This document shows, piece after piece, positions 63,860 to 64,000 of a DNA stretch of 64,000 bases (the stretch's first letter is position 1; each line of letters begins with the position of its first letter). The stretch spans positions 186,001-250,000 of the forward strand of contig NZ_QWET01000001.1 of NCBI RefSeq assembly GCF_003573545.1, in the 5' to 3' direction. A program made the translations under genes and the position numbers. This stretch comes from Mariniphaga sediminis (GTDB lineage Bacteria > Bacteroidota > Bacteroidia > Bacteroidales > Prolixibacteraceae). The notes under the pieces were generated by a model, which saw nothing but the letters and a program-made list of their open reading frames with translations, did no database searches and was not told the DNA's origin.

Positions 63860-64000
63860 TTATTTTAGTTTTAAATACTTGTCAAGAAATTGTAATGTTC
63901 CTACTCCATGAATCTCATGGGGCCCGTTAAAAAATTCAATCGTAGTACGATCACTAATTCCCAAGTTAGCATATAGTCGCCTAACCTTAGCATATTCATA
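63860..64000 (-). CDS. 3' end of an alpha/beta-hydrolase-like gene (partial)
   Basis: The - strand frame from the window edge to TAA at 63860-63862 gives 46 residues containing EFFNGPHEIHG and ending FLDKYLKLK. A late F-x-G-x-H followed by a helix and F-L-x-x-Y/W-L is the usual catalytic-His end of acetyl-xylan-esterase and dienelactone-hydrolase-like proteins. The rest is outside the window. It precedes the three ceramidase-fold genes by 69 bp, the same strand. Confidence 0.55.
   Translation of the reverse strand, partial: YEYAKVRRLYANLGISDRTTIEFFNGPHEIHGVGTLQFLDKYLKLK

Noticed and set aside
1-64000. CRISPR arrays, rRNA or tRNA genes, prophage and insertion sequences
   Set aside because: Looked for repeat-spacer arrays, cloverleaf ends, transposase or integrase proteins and terminal inverted repeats; none were seen.

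Overview
The window reads as a chromosomal segment of a glycan-degrading Bacteroidota, most likely a Bacteroidales/Marinilabiliales-type environmental anaerobe. This rests on the SusC/SusD pair, the hybrid two-component regulator fused to an AraC output domain, many lipoproteins, weak Shine-Dalgarno signals and promoters of the Bacteroidota TTTG / TAnnTTTG type. I see no rRNA, tRNA, CRISPR array, phage or insertion sequence. The species cannot be named from the sequence alone.

Region 1 (1-15530, + strand) is a long catabolic operon. It encodes two neutral-ceramidase-fold proteins, a LmbE/PIG-L deacetylase, a NagB-like sugar-phosphate deaminase/isomerase, an APC permease, a large PfkB kinase, two Gfo/Idh/MocA oxidoreductases, a sulfatase, a mannitol-phosphate-dehydrogenase-like enzyme and a two-lobed acetyl-xylan-esterase-like hydrolase. 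Together these suggest stripping of sulfate, O-acyl and N-acyl groups from an amino-sugar-containing substrate, followed by phosphorylation and deamination. An AT-rich GNAT gene with a tiny ORF interrupts the operon. Region 2 (15550-22737) holds a giant AsmA-like envelope protein (- strand), a ThuA-domain protein with an MFS transporter, and a GlsB-type membrane protein. Region 3 (22789-24312, - strand) is a MATE exporter followed by an apparent remnant of a BCCT transporter.

Region 4 (24337-43743) is a fructan utilisation locus organised like known Bacteroides levan/inulin loci. It has a sugar-porter MFS, fructokinase, SusC, SusD, a surface-glycan-binding lipoprotein, two GH32 enzymes and a divergent regulator with a periplasmic sugar-binding sensor domain. 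It additionally carries two serine beta-lactamase-fold hydrolases and a D-threonine-aldolase/D-serine-dehydratase-like PLP enzyme, which are not standard fructan genes. Four GTAACAT copies spaced at about 20-bp multiples precede the first gene, and a perfect 13-bp hairpin lies inside the operon.

Region 5 (43868-48567) contains Fe/Mn superoxide dismutase with a textbook promoter and terminator, an ABC-F ATPase with an upstream leader ORF, a PAS-HTH regulator and an SDR reductase. Region 6 (48847-64000, - strand) is a visibly AT-richer operon running in from beyond the window end. In transcription order it encodes the 3' end of an alpha/beta-hydrolase-like protein, three tandem ceramidase-fold proteins, two TIM-barrel sugar isomerase/epimerases, a LarA-family racemase/epimerase, an Nramp-fold transporter without metal-site residues, a BASS-family transporter, two Gfo/Idh oxidoreductases, a DUF2271-like protein and a secreted beta-helix protein.

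The most interesting pattern is that regions 1 and 6 independently combine ceramidase-fold secreted proteins with Gfo/Idh oxidoreductases, an esterase-like hydrolase and transporters, while several ceramidase-fold copies have lost the metal-binding residues of true neutral ceramidase. This looks like an uncharacterised catabolic module rather than sphingolipid metabolism.
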